43,382 nucleotides of DNA from Candidatus Nomurabacteria bacterium (GTDB taxonomy: Bacteria > Patescibacteriota > Minisyncoccia > Phycocordibacterales > UBA9973). This document shows, one piece after another, positions 17,471 through 26,911 of this stretch (positions are counted from its first letter, which is position 1; every line of letters begins with the position of its first letter). The notes below the pieces were generated by a model. That model was not told where the DNA came from, made no database searches, and worked only from the letters and a program-made list of their open reading frames with translations. The translations under genes were made by a program, and so were the position numbers. The stretch is from assembly GCA_016199805.1 (NCBI GenBank), contig JACQGC010000004.1:170908-214289 (forward strand), written 5' to 3'.

Positions 17471-18955
17471 ATGCAGGATAGATTTTTTTATACAATCTGT
17501 TTTGGATTTTTGCTCGGGGTGCTTTTGCGCTCTTGTTTATTTGTTGGTTTGTATTCTGTTATTTTGCTTGGGGTCATTGCTCTTGCTTTGTTTTTATTCT
17601 TTACTTTAATTTCTAAAAATACGTCGGGAGTTCTAGTTTCCGTTTTTATTTTGACTTTATGTCTAGGAGTTTTTAGATTCAACATGGTGGATGTTCCAGC
17701 ACCGAATTTTTTTGAGTCACAAGTGGGGCAAAAAGTGACTTTTTCGGGTGAAATAGTTGATGAACCGAATATTAAAGAAAATAATCAGCAGTTAACTATT
17801 GAAATAAATAAAAATGGAGAAAAAACGGGACTCTTGTTGTCTACCGCTTTAGATACTGATTATAAATATGGTGACGAGATAAATTTCACGGGAACATTAA
17901 AACATCCGGAAAACTTTATGACCGACCAAGGAAAGGTTTTTGACTATGTGAATTATCTGCGAAAAGATGGAATTTTTTATGTGATGAGTTATCCGAAGAT
18001 TGAAATTGTCTCACGAGGGAACGGAAACTTTATTCAAAGTTTTTTATTTTCCTCCAAAGAAAAATTTTTAGAGAAAATGAATTCTGCTATTACCGGAACC
18101 GAAAGTCTGTTTATGGGCGGACTTATCTTGGGAGAGAAAGCGTCTTTTAGCCAAGCTATGCGGCAAAGCTTTGTGAATACGGGTACGATACACGTCGTCG
18201 CGCTTTCCGGATACAATGTGACAATTGTCGCCGAGTGGATAATGAAATTATTCGCCAAAGTTTCTTTGGTGCCAAAAAACTTTGGCATAGGAATAGGTAT
18301 TTTGACTATTATATTATTTATCATTATGACAGGTGGAAGTTCTACCGCGGTGCGTGCCGGCATCATGGCCACTTTGGCCTTGGTGGCACGGGCGACGGGA
18401 AGAAATTATGATGTCGCCCGGGCTCTTGTTTTGGCTGGTGTATTTATGATATTTCTAAACCCATTGATACTTGTGTACGATGTATCTTTTCAGCTTTCGG
18501 TGCTGGCCACTATCGCCGTGATATTTCTCTCGCCCAAAATTGAAAAATATTTTCTGTGGGTGCCAGATATTTTTGAATTGCGAGACATAGTGTCGGTGAC
18601 AGTGTCCGCTTATATTTTTGTTTTTCCGTTTATTCTCTACCAAATGGGGAACTTTTCTCTGGTGGCGTTACCGGCGAATGTCTTAATCCTGCCGTTTATT
18701 CCGTTTACGATGATGTTGGGATTTATCACCGGTTTCGTCGGCCTGGTCTGGTATGGTTTTGCCGTGCCGGTTGGTTTTGTCTCGTACTTATTTCTACACT
18801 ACGAACTTTCGGTAGTCAGTTTTTTCTCCAATCTTCCATTTGCGGCATTTTCTTTTCCGGATTTTCCTCTCACACTCACGATTCTAATCTACGCCTATTT
18901 TATTTACAGACTTTTCGGAAGAAATGTTAAAAATTTTTTTACAGAAAGTTACTGA
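17471..18955 (+). CDS. comEC: ComEC/Rec2 competence (membrane channel) domain protein
   Basis: HVVALSGYNVTIVAEWIMKL; multiple TM segments; no metallo-beta-lactamase domain in this ORF. Confidence 0.88.
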   Translation: MQDRFFYTICFGFLLGVLLRSCLFVGLYSVILLGVIALALFLFFTLISKNTSGVLVSVFILTLCLGVFRFNMVDVPAPNFFESQVGQKVTFSGEIVDEPNIKENNQQLTIEINKNGEKTGLLLSTALDTDYKYGDEINFTGTLKHPENFMTDQGKVFDYVNYLRKDGIFYVMSYPKIEIVSRGNGNFIQSFLFSSKEKFLEKMNSAITGTESLFMGGLILGEKASFSQAMRQSFVNTGTIHVVALSGYNVTIVAEWIMKLFAKVSLVPKNFGIGIGILTIILFIIMTGGSSTAVRAGIMATLALVARATGRNYDVARALVLAGVFMIFLNPLILVYDVSFQLSVLATIAVIFLSPKIEKYFLWVPDIFELRDIVSVTVSAYIFVFPFILYQMGNFSLVALPANVLILPFIPFTMMLGFITGFVGLVWYGFAVPVGFVSYLFLHYELSVVSFFSNLPFAAFSFPDFPLTLTILIYAYFIYRLFGRNVKNFFTESY

Positions 18956-19542
18956 GCATCAAGAAAGTTTTTTTCAATAGCTTCCCAATTTAAGTTTTCA
19001 AAAAATGCCTCAATGTATTTTTTCTTTTCAGAAGTGGGGTAGTCGTAAATATAAGAATGCTCCCACATATCTATGCCTAGCACATACGAGAGCCCATTCA
19101 GTTGGCCCAGTTGTTGTTCATCAACCCAGGCAGGGATTAGTTGCTCCGACTTCTTGTCCCAATATAATATCGCCCAGCCTACCCCGCGCGTCATGGCGAG
19201 AGTTTTAAAGCCCATCATCGCGTCCCCCACGGTGGGCGCCTGTTCTTCTATGGCTTCTTTAAACTTGGAATTTTTTGGAAGCGGTTTTGCTCCACCCTCC
19301 AATGACTTGAAATAGTATTCATGGTTTCGCATACCGTTGAACTCAAAACCGATTCGGCGATGCAACTCTCCTATGACATAAGCGTTTTTCTCGGAGTCGG
19401 ACATTAGGTCTCCTAATTTTTCAAATATTTGGTTGATGTTTTTCACATAACCGGCATATAGCTTCAAATGTTCTTCAATGTTTTTGGCGGAAATCCCTTT
19501 TAATTGCCCGATGTTAAATTTTAGTTCTTCAAATTTTTTCAT
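18949..19542 (-). CDS. Fe/Mn superoxide dismutase
   Basis: GMRNHEYYF, GIDMWEHSYIYDY; second ATG (19542) preferred because the minus-strand TATAAT (19554-19549) abuts the first ATG. Confidence 0.88.
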   Translation of the reverse strand: MKKFEELKFNIGQLKGISAKNIEEHLKLYAGYVKNINQIFEKLGDLMSDSEKNAYVIGELHRRIGFEFNGMRNHEYYFKSLEGGAKPLPKNSKFKEAIEEQAPTVGDAMMGFKTLAMTRGVGWAILYWDKKSEQLIPAWVDEQQLGQLNGLSYVLGIDMWEHSYIYDYPTSEKKKYIEAFFENLNWEAIEKNFLDAQ

Positions 19543-19603
19543 ATTCATATTATACTATATTTGACGGATGAAGATATTATGAAGAAATACAACTTACTAA
19601 TTT

Positions 19604-20431
19604 TTGTTTTTTTTTCTTCTGGTTACCAACATTTTTCTGGTTCATTTGGACTGGAAAAATTCTCACAAAGGTTTTACTTTTGCCATGCTTGACGTAGGCC
19701 AGGGCGACGGGCTTTTTGTAGAGTCACCCACAGGCACGCATGTTATGTTTGATGCCGGACCTCCAAAGAGCGTGCTGGGCCCGCTAGCCAAAGCGATATC
19801 TCCATTTGATAAAAATATAGATGCGTTTGTAATTACAAATCCCGACGCGGACCACATAGGAGGACTAATAGATATTTTGAAAAATTATAAGGTCGGCGTG
19901 GTTTTGGAATCAGGAACACTGACCGATTCCAAAACTTATCAGAGCATTCGCGAAGAAATGAAAAGGCAAAACGTTCCGGATGTTTTGGCTAAAAAGGGAA
20001 TGCGACTCGATATGGGCGGTGGCGTGATTATAGATATTTTATTTCCCGATAGAAATGTTGCCGAGTGGGCGACAAACGACGGCTCTGTAGTGGCGCGTCT
20101 CACCTATGGAGAAAATTCCATTATGCTTACCGGTGATGCTGGGGCAAAAACTGAAAAAATAATTATCTCTGAAAATTCTGTGGCTGAACTGAAGAGCACT
20201 ATTTTGAAAGTCGGACACCATGGCTCGCGCACATCTTCTTCTGTTCCGTTCGTGAAAGCGGTGGCGCCTTCATCCGCGTTTATTTCTGTTGGCAAAGCCA
20301 ATAAATACGGACATCCACATCAAGAAACACTGGACACACTCATGCAAGTCGGCGCCAAAATTCTACGCACCGACCTGCTTGGCACTATTATAATGAAATG
20401 TGATACAATGAAAAAATGCACGATAAACTAG
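19604..20431 (+). CDS. ComEC-type metallo-beta-lactamase domain protein
   Basis: MLDVGQGDGLFVESPTGTHVMFDAG, NPDADHIGGL, LKVGHHGSRTSSS; start uncertain (TTG called; ATG at 19579 is one frame off). Confidence 0.85.
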   Translation: MFFFLLVTNIFLVHLDWKNSHKGFTFAMLDVGQGDGLFVESPTGTHVMFDAGPPKSVLGPLAKAISPFDKNIDAFVITNPDADHIGGLIDILKNYKVGVVLESGTLTDSKTYQSIREEMKRQNVPDVLAKKGMRLDMGGGVIIDILFPDRNVAEWATNDGSVVARLTYGENSIMLTGDAGAKTEKIIISENSVAELKSTILKVGHHGSRTSSSVPFVKAVAPSSAFISVGKANKYGHPHQETLDTLMQVGAKILRTDLLGTIIMKCDTMKKCTIN

Positions 20432-21660
20432 TGGAGAAGCTTATAAAAGGCGAGGAAAAAAGACAGCGCGAAGGGTTGGAACTTATTCCTTCGGAAAACT
20501 ATGTTTCCGAAGATGTTCTCAAAGCCAACGGTTCTGTTTTTACCAATAAATATTCCGAGGGCTATCCGGGCAGGCGATATTACGGTGGGCAGGATTTTAC
20601 CGACCAAGTAGAAAGACTGGCCATAGAACGCGCCTGCAAACTTTTCAAATGTAAATATGCCAATGTCCAGCCACATTCCGGCGCTCCGGCCAACTTGGCT
20701 GTATATGCCGCGCTTCTCCAGCCCGGAGATACTGTGCTCGGTATGGATTTGTCGCATGGAGGGCACCTGACTCACGGCCACCCAATGACACTTCCGGCCA
20801 AAATATATAAATTTGTAACTTATAAAATGAAAGATCCGGAAACGGGAGAAATCGATTACGAAGATTTGCGTAAAGTGGCTCTGGAGCATAAACCCAAAAT
20901 TATTCTTGCAGGTTTTTCGGCTTATTCGCGTACTCTAAATTATAAAAAATTTGTGGAAATAGCGCATGAAGTAGGAGCGGTGACGATGGCCGACATGGCT
21001 CACATCGCCGGGCTTATCGCTGCCGGAGTATTGCGCAATCCTTTCGATGATGGTTTCGATATCATCACTTCGACTACGCACAAAACATTGCGCGGTCCGC
21101 GTGGCGGGCTGATATTGACCCGCGAGAGTGAAGAGATTGCCAAAAAGATAGACAAATCGATTTTCCCGGGCATTCAGGGTGGCCCGCACATGCACACCAT
21201 CGCTGCCAAGGCTGTAGCTTTTGGGGAAGCTATGACGCCGAAATATAAAAAATACGCCGCGCAGATTTTAAAAAATGCCAAAGCCATGGCCGAAGTTTTC
21301 AAAAAAAATAAAATCCGGATGATAGGCGGTGGCACTGACAATCACCTTATCTTGGCGGATGTCTTTGGGTCGCTCGGAGTCACGGGCAAAGAGGCGCAAA
21401 CAGTGTTGGATGAAGTGGGTATCACCCTTAACATGAATGCGATTGCAGGGGACACCAGGAAACCATTGGACCCATCCGGCATCCGTTTCGGCACCCCGGC
21501 TATCACCACCCGTGGTTTCAAAGAGAAAGATTGCCGTCGTGTCGCCGAGCTCATGATTATCACCTTAAAAAGCAAAGACGATAAAAAGATAAAAGAAAAA
21601 GTGCACAAAGAAATAAAAGCTTTGGCCAAAAAGTTCCCGATACCTAAGAGATTTGTATAA
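20416..21660 (+). CDS. glyA: Serine hydroxymethyltransferase
   Basis: LIPSENYVSEDVL, YPGRRYYGGQ, TSTTHKTLRGPRGGLIL. Confidence 0.96.
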   Translation: MHDKLVEKLIKGEEKRQREGLELIPSENYVSEDVLKANGSVFTNKYSEGYPGRRYYGGQDFTDQVERLAIERACKLFKCKYANVQPHSGAPANLAVYAALLQPGDTVLGMDLSHGGHLTHGHPMTLPAKIYKFVTYKMKDPETGEIDYEDLRKVALEHKPKIILAGFSAYSRTLNYKKFVEIAHEVGAVTMADMAHIAGLIAAGVLRNPFDDGFDIITSTTHKTLRGPRGGLILTRESEEIAKKIDKSIFPGIQGGPHMHTIAAKAVAFGEAMTPKYKKYAAQILKNAKAMAEVFKKNKIRMIGGGTDNHLILADVFGSLGVTGKEAQTVLDEVGITLNMNAIAGDTRKPLDPSGIRFGTPAITTRGFKEKDCRRVAELMIITLKSKDDKKIKEKVHKEIKALAKKFPIPKRFV

Positions 21661-21670
21661 AAAATTACTT

Positions 21671-22342
21671 ATGGATTTAAAAAATAAAGTTGTTGTCGTT
21701 ACCGGAGGTACGAAAGGCTTGGGGAAAGCTCTGGCTCTTGGTTTTTTGAAAGATGGTTCCAAGGTGGTAGTTTGTTCAAAGGATGGAGGTTTTGAAAACC
21801 TAGAAAATGGAATTGTCGGTATCAAGGCCGACGTTACAAAAGAAAATGAAATGCAGAGTTTGGCCGAAAAAATCACAAGTGATTTTGGCCAAATAGATGT
21901 ATGGATTAATAACGCCGGCATTTGGTTACCTCACAAGCCAATAGAAGAAACTGACTGGAAAAGAGCTCATGATTTGATGGAGGTTAATTTATTTGGCACG
22001 GTATATGGAGCCAAGGCTGCCTTGGCCCAAATGCGCAAACAGGATTTTGGCATGATTGTAAATATTATTTCCACCAGTGGCTTAAATGGAAAGATAAACG
22101 AAACAGCTTACTGCGCCAGCAAATTTGCCGCATCCGGATTTACCAAGTCTCTCATGAAAGAGGTGGACGGAATAAAAATAAAAGTGCTGGGTGTTTACCC
22201 CGGGGGAATGCAGACAAATTTGTTTGATGAAAATATACCAGTAAATTATAATGAATTTATGGACCCAAGTTTTGTAGCTGAAAAAATAATTGAGAATCTA
22301 AAATTAAAAAAACCCGAGGTAGAATTGGTTATAAATAGGTAA
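21671..22342 (+). CDS. Short-chain dehydrogenase/reductase
   Basis: VVVTGGTKGLGKAL, NNAGIW, YCASKFA. Confidence 0.9.
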   Translation: MDLKNKVVVVTGGTKGLGKALALGFLKDGSKVVVCSKDGGFENLENGIVGIKADVTKENEMQSLAEKITSDFGQIDVWINNAGIWLPHKPIEETDWKRAHDLMEVNLFGTVYGAKAALAQMRKQDFGMIVNIISTSGLNGKINETAYCASKFAASGFTKSLMKEVDGIKIKVLGVYPGGMQTNLFDENIPVNYNEFMDPSFVAEKIIENLKLKKPEVELVINR

Positions 22343-22378
22343 TTTTCTATTTCTATCATTTTCTGTTATATTTCTTAT

Positions 22379-23074
22379 ATGGCAAAGGGCAAACTCATTG
22401 TAATAGATGGCACGGACGGGAGCGGGAAAGCAACACAGGTCGCTCTCTTGGCGAAGAAATTGAAGAAAGAAGGCAAAACTGTAAAAATCGTTGATTTTCC
22501 TGAATACTACAAAAACTTTTTTGGTGCTTTTATCGGGCACTGTCTTTCCGAGCAATATTATAATTTCCTAAATGTTCATCCTAAAATAGCCTCTGTGCTG
22601 TATGCCGCCGACCGCTTCGAATCGAGCGAAGAGATGAGGGGCTGGCTTAAAAAAGGATACATTGTTATTGCAAACCGTTATGTCTCTGCTAATCAGATAC
22701 ATCAGGGTGGAAAAGTTAAGGATTCGAAAAAAAGAAATGATTTTATAAAATGGTTGGATGATATGGAGTATGGAGTTTTTAAAATTCCTCGTCCGGACAT
22801 CACTTTGTATTTGAGTTTGCCTATAAACATCGTTATGCAGCTTTTGAAAGACCGAGACAGCAGTAAGATGAAGCGCGCGTATTTGAAAAAGAAAAAAGAC
22901 GTACACGAAGCCGACGTAAATTTTATGAAAAATTCCATCAAGAGTGCCCTGAAGCTGGAAAAAGAAGTTCCGAATTTTATAAAAATAAATTGCGCGCCGG
23001 AAGGAAAAATTTTATCCCGTGAAGCAATTCACGAAATGGTTTACGAGAAAGTTAAAAAAGTTTTTAAAAAATAA
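22379..23074 (+). CDS. tmk: Thymidylate kinase
   Basis: IVIDGTDGSGKATQ; LYAADRFESSEEM; ANRYVSANQIHQGG. Confidence 0.88.
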   Translation: MAKGKLIVIDGTDGSGKATQVALLAKKLKKEGKTVKIVDFPEYYKNFFGAFIGHCLSEQYYNFLNVHPKIASVLYAADRFESSEEMRGWLKKGYIVIANRYVSANQIHQGGKVKDSKKRNDFIKWLDDMEYGVFKIPRPDITLYLSLPINIVMQLLKDRDSSKMKRAYLKKKKDVHEADVNFMKNSIKSALKLEKEVPNFIKINCAPEGKILSREAIHEMVYEKVKKVFKK

Positions 23075-23075
23075 T

Positions 23076-23498
23076 ATGCGTATTAAAGTCAAAAAATTAA
23101 AAGAAAATGCAAAGTTGCCGAAGTATCATCATCCGGGGGATATTGGGATGGATATGTACGCTATGGAGACAGTAACCATGGCCCCTGGCGAACATTATCG
23201 TTTCTGGCACGGTTTTGCCTTGGAGTTCCCAGAGGGTTATGGGGCGATTGTTATGGATAAAGGCAGTATTTCCAAGGCGGGCATGCATCACATGGGTGGA
23301 GTTTTTGATGCCGGATATCGGGGAGAATACAATACACTGCTGGTAAATTTGTCCGACAAACCTTATACTTTTGAAGAAGGGGACAAAGTAGCCCAGCTTG
23401 TGATCACTCCCATAGAAATAGTGGAACTGGAAGAAGTAAAAGAGCTGAGCGAATCGGCCAGGGGCGAGGGAATGTTTGGAAGTACGGGGCGCAAGTAG
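23076..23498 (+). CDS. dut: dUTP diphosphatase family protein
   Basis: PGDIGMDMYA, DKGSISKAGMHHMGGVFDAGYRGEYNTLLVN, ARGEGMFGSTGRK. Confidence 0.88.
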   Translation: MRIKVKKLKENAKLPKYHHPGDIGMDMYAMETVTMAPGEHYRFWHGFALEFPEGYGAIVMDKGSISKAGMHHMGGVFDAGYRGEYNTLLVNLSDKPYTFEEGDKVAQLVITPIEIVELEEVKELSESARGEGMFGSTGRK

Positions 23499-23499
23499 A

Positions 23500-23532
23500 T
23501 TCCCCTCTTGAGGGGTGCCAAGGGCGGGGTGG
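23500..23532. repeat. Solo REP-like element, family B
   Basis: TTCCCCTCTTGAGGGGTGCCAAGGGCGGGGTGG; matches reverse complement of 26627-26673 outside the central arm. Confidence 0.8.
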
Positions 23533-23540
23533 ATAATTTT

Positions 23541-25253
23541 ATGCAAGAAGAAATAAAAAAATTAATAAAAGACGCTCTGGAAAACCTAAACATAGAAGTT
23601 AGCGATTTTGCTTTGGAGCACCCTGCAGATTTGAAGATGGGCGATTTTTCCACAAACATTGCCTTAGCCATAGCGAAAAGCATAGAGAGGAATCCCAAAG
23701 AGTTGGCGGAAAAAATTGTGGTTGAGATAAACAGACTGAATGCGGACAAAAATATAGAAAAAGTGGAAGTTGCCGGCGCGGGATTTATAAATTTCCATTT
23801 ATCTAGGAAATTTTTCGGAAAAAGTGTGGAGGAAATTTTAAACCAGGCGGAAAGTTTCGGAAAAAATAAAACTTTGGAAGGAAAAAAGATAATGGTGGAG
23901 TATACCCAGCCCAACCCTTTCAAGCCTTTTCATATCGGGCACTTGATGAGCAATGCCATCGGGGAATCCATTTCTCGTTTGGTGGAATTTTCAGGTGCCG
24001 ACACATCCCGGGCAAATTACCAAGGCGATGTGGGGCTGCATGTGGCCAAAGCTATCTGGGGGTTATTGAAAAAGGGACTTCCCGAAGAACATTTTTCCAA
24101 TACAGCAAAAGCACAATATATTGGGGAATGTTATTCTTTCGGTGCGGGGGAGTATGAGACTGATCCAAAAATAAAAGAAGAAATAGACGAGATAAATAAA
24201 AAAGTTTATACGCGAGATGATAAAAAAATAAACGACATATATAGCTGGGGTTTTGACATAACCATGGAGGCTTTTGAAGATTTATACAGAATGCTCGGCA
24301 CCAAGTTTGATTTTTACTTTTTAGAATCTGCCATGGCGGATATCGGCAGGGACATCGTGAATGACAATATAGGTAAAATTTTTGAAGAATCCGACGGAGC
24401 TATAGTATTTAAGGCGGAAAAATACGACCCAAAACTTCACACTAGGGTTTTTATAACTTCGCAAAATTTGCCGACCTATGAGACCAAAGAACTTGGATTG
24501 ACTGCGGAGAAATTCAAAACGGAACCGAATATGGATTTATCTATCGTAGTCACCGCGAGCGAGCAGATGGAATATATGCGCGTGGTGGCCAAAGCTATTT
24601 CACTTATTCATCCGGAGTTTGGAAACAAAATGAAACATATCACCCATGGAATGATGCGTCTTTCCACCGGAAAGATGGGTTCCAGAAAAGGGAATGCGAT
24701 TACAGGGGAATCGTTGTTGAATGATGCCCGTGATGCAATTTTGGAAAAGATGACAGATAGGGAATTCTCAAATGAGGAAAGGGAGAAAGTTGCTTCCGAC
24801 GTCGGCGTGTCAGCCATAAAGTATTCGGTCCTGAAGCAAAACATTGGCGGAGATATTGTTTATGATTTTGATAAATCCATTTCTGTGGATGGTGATTCTG
24901 GACCCTATCTGCAATATTCTTACGCCCGGGCCAATTCTGTGTTAGAAAAAGCGCAAAAGGAAAATATTTTGCCGGATCCGCATGCTTTCCCGGATGAGAT
25001 TTTTGAAGTTGAAAAATTATTATATAAATTCCCCGAAATTGTCGAGCGTTCCACCAAGGAATACGAGCCGCACTATGTCGCCAACTATCTCATAGAACTA
25101 GCCCGCGCATACAACAGCTTTTACGGCAACAATATGATTGTAGACAAAGCCGACAAAGCTTCGTCTTACAAAGTCGCCCTGACTTACGCCTTTTCCTTTG
25201 TGATGAAAACCGGCCTGCACCTCCTCGGCATCGTTGCGCCAAAGAAAATGTAG
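23541..25253 (+). CDS. argS: Arginyl-tRNA synthetase
   Basis: VEYTQPNPFKPFHIGHLMSNAIGESI, GLTAEKF, MRLSTGKMGSRKGNAI; ORF-track start 23508 lies in the upstream repeat. Confidence 0.93.
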   Translation: MQEEIKKLIKDALENLNIEVSDFALEHPADLKMGDFSTNIALAIAKSIERNPKELAEKIVVEINRLNADKNIEKVEVAGAGFINFHLSRKFFGKSVEEILNQAESFGKNKTLEGKKIMVEYTQPNPFKPFHIGHLMSNAIGESISRLVEFSGADTSRANYQGDVGLHVAKAIWGLLKKGLPEEHFSNTAKAQYIGECYSFGAGEYETDPKIKEEIDEINKKVYTRDDKKINDIYSWGFDITMEAFEDLYRMLGTKFDFYFLESAMADIGRDIVNDNIGKIFEESDGAIVFKAEKYDPKLHTRVFITSQNLPTYETKELGLTAEKFKTEPNMDLSIVVTASEQMEYMRVVAKAISLIHPEFGNKMKHITHGMMRLSTGKMGSRKGNAITGESLLNDARDAILEKMTDREFSNEEREKVASDVGVSAIKYSVLKQNIGGDIVYDFDKSISVDGDSGPYLQYSYARANSVLEKAQKENILPDPHAFPDEIFEVEKLLYKFPEIVERSTKEYEPHYVANYLIELARAYNSFYGNNMIVDKADKASSYKVALTYAFSFVMKTGLHLLGIVAPKKM

Positions 25254-25267
25254 TAGAATAAATAATA

Positions 25268-26890
25268 ATGACTCAAGAGCAAGCTCTGAATATTTTAAAA
25301 ACCGGCGCGAATGTTTTTTTGACGGGCGAGCCGGGGGCGGGGAAGACGCACACCGTAAATATGTTGGTGAATTATTTGCGCGACTCGGACGTGGAGCCGG
25401 CTATCACCGCTTCCACGGGCATCGCCGCCACACACATAGGCGGGATGACCATTCATTCTTGGAGTGGGCTGGGGATTAAGACAAAACTTGATAAATATGA
25501 TTTGGATAAAATTGCGAGCAGTGAATACATTGTAAAACGCGTTAATCGCACCAAAGTGCTGATTATTGATGAGGTTTCCATGCTGTCTCCTGGTATGCTG
25601 GATATGATAGATATGGTTTGCCGCGAGATAAAGCAAAATGATGAAGCATTTGGCGGCATCCAAGTTATTTTAGTCGGCGACTTTTTTCAATTACCGCCGA
25701 TTATGAAAAAAGAAGAAGAAAAACAAGGTTCACTAATTACAGAGGTCCGACCTATGGGAAAATTTGCATATGATTCCGGCGCTTGGCAACGGGCCAGGTT
25801 TGTAGTTTGTTATTTGGCCGAACAACACCGCCAAGATGATAAAGATTTTCTTTCTATGCTCTCCGGCATCCGTTCCAATAGTTTTTCACAAGAACATTTA
25901 AAACATTTGAATTCCAGGCAGATAGATATGGATGATATGCCCGAAAATACGACCAAGCTTTTCTCTCACAATGTAAATGTAGATAAAGTAAATGATACTG
26001 AACTTTCAAAATTGGACGACGAAAAGAAATGTTTTGAAATGTCCGGCAGTGGCAATGAAAGAATTGTGGAAACTTTGAAAAAGGGATGCCTGTCGCCGGA
26101 GAATTTAGAGCTGAAAATCGGCGCCGTGGTGATGTGCACCAAAAATAACCAGAAAGAACATTTTGTTAATGGCACGCTGGGTACTGTCGTCGGTTTTGAC
26201 GAACTTAGCGGCTACCCGATTATCAAAAACAAGAATGGCCGGAGTATTGTCATAGAGCCTATGGATTGGGTGGTGGAAGAAAATGGCAAAATCCGCGCGC
26301 AAATCACTCAAGTGCCGTTGCGCCTCGCTTGGGCGATGACGGTGCACAAGAGCCAGGGGATGAGCATGGATGCGGCGGTGATGGACCTGTCACAAGTATT
26401 TGAATACGGGCAGGGATATGTGGCGCTCTCACGGGTGCGCCACTTGTCTGGGCTGTATCTGCTCGGGTTAAACGAGCATGCGCTCAAAGTTCATCCTGAT
26501 ATTTTGAAAAAAGATATTGAATTTAAGAAAAAGTCAGAAGAGGCGGAAAAAGTTTTCGGCAGTCTGTCCGCCGACGAACTTCAAAAAATGCATGAGAATT
26601 TTGTGCTTAGTTGCGGGGGAAAGGTTTCCACCCCGCTCCGACGCAAGGTCGGAGCACCCCTCAAGAGGGGAATAAATCCAGGCGCGCCGAGTACGGCGCG
26701 CCCAAACGCATTCGCCGAAATTCGCGAAAAGCACCCGAATGCGTATAGGCCATGGAGCAAAGAGCAAGACGAAGAATTGGGGAAATTATTTAAAGAAGGG
26801 CAAAAAATAAAAGATTTAATGGAAACTTTCGGCAGAAAAAGAGGAGGAATTACAGCGAGACTTGAAAAATTGGGGTTGGTGGAGAAATAA
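25268..26890 (+). CDS. PIF1/RecD-like AAA helicase
   Basis: FLTGEPGAGKTHTVN, ASTGIAATHIGG, LIIDEVSMLSP, LVGDFFQLPPI, MTVHKSQGMSMDAAVMDLSQVFEYGQGYVALSRV. Confidence 0.9.
   Translation: MTQEQALNILKTGANVFLTGEPGAGKTHTVNMLVNYLRDSDVEPAITASTGIAATHIGGMTIHSWSGLGIKTKLDKYDLDKIASSEYIVKRVNRTKVLIIDEVSMLSPGMLDMIDMVCREIKQNDEAFGGIQVILVGDFFQLPPIMKKEEEKQGSLITEVRPMGKFAYDSGAWQRARFVVCYLAEQHRQDDKDFLSMLSGIRSNSFSQEHLKHLNSRQIDMDDMPENTTKLFSHNVNVDKVNDTELSKLDDEKKCFEMSGSGNERIVETLKKGCLSPENLELKIGAVVMCTKNNQKEHFVNGTLGTVVGFDELSGYPIIKNKNGRSIVIEPMDWVVEENGKIRAQITQVPLRLAWAMTVHKSQGMSMDAAVMDLSQVFEYGQGYVALSRVRHLSGLYLLGLNEHALKVHPDILKKDIEFKKKSEEAEKVFGSLSADELQKMHENFVLSCGGKVSTPLRRKVGAPLKRGINPGAPSTARPNAFAEIREKHPNAYRPWSKEQDEELGKLFKEGQKIKDLMETFGRKRGGITARLEKLGLVEK
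26627..26744. repeat. In-frame chain of palindromes (REP-like family B plus extra hairpins) within the helicase CDS
   Basis: GCTCCGAC-GCAAG-GTCGGAGC; CCCCTC-AA-GAGGGG; GGCGCGCC-GAGTAC-GGCGCGCC; ACGCATTCG...CGAATGCGT. Confidence 0.85.
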
Positions 26891-26905
26891 AAAGTGTGGT
26901 ATACT
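26876..26905 (+). promoter_or_regulatory. Promoter of the T-box leader
   Basis: TTGGTG (26876-26881), 18-bp spacer, extended -10 TGGTATACT (26897-26905). Confidence 0.7.
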
Positions 26906-26911
26906 TTCCAC

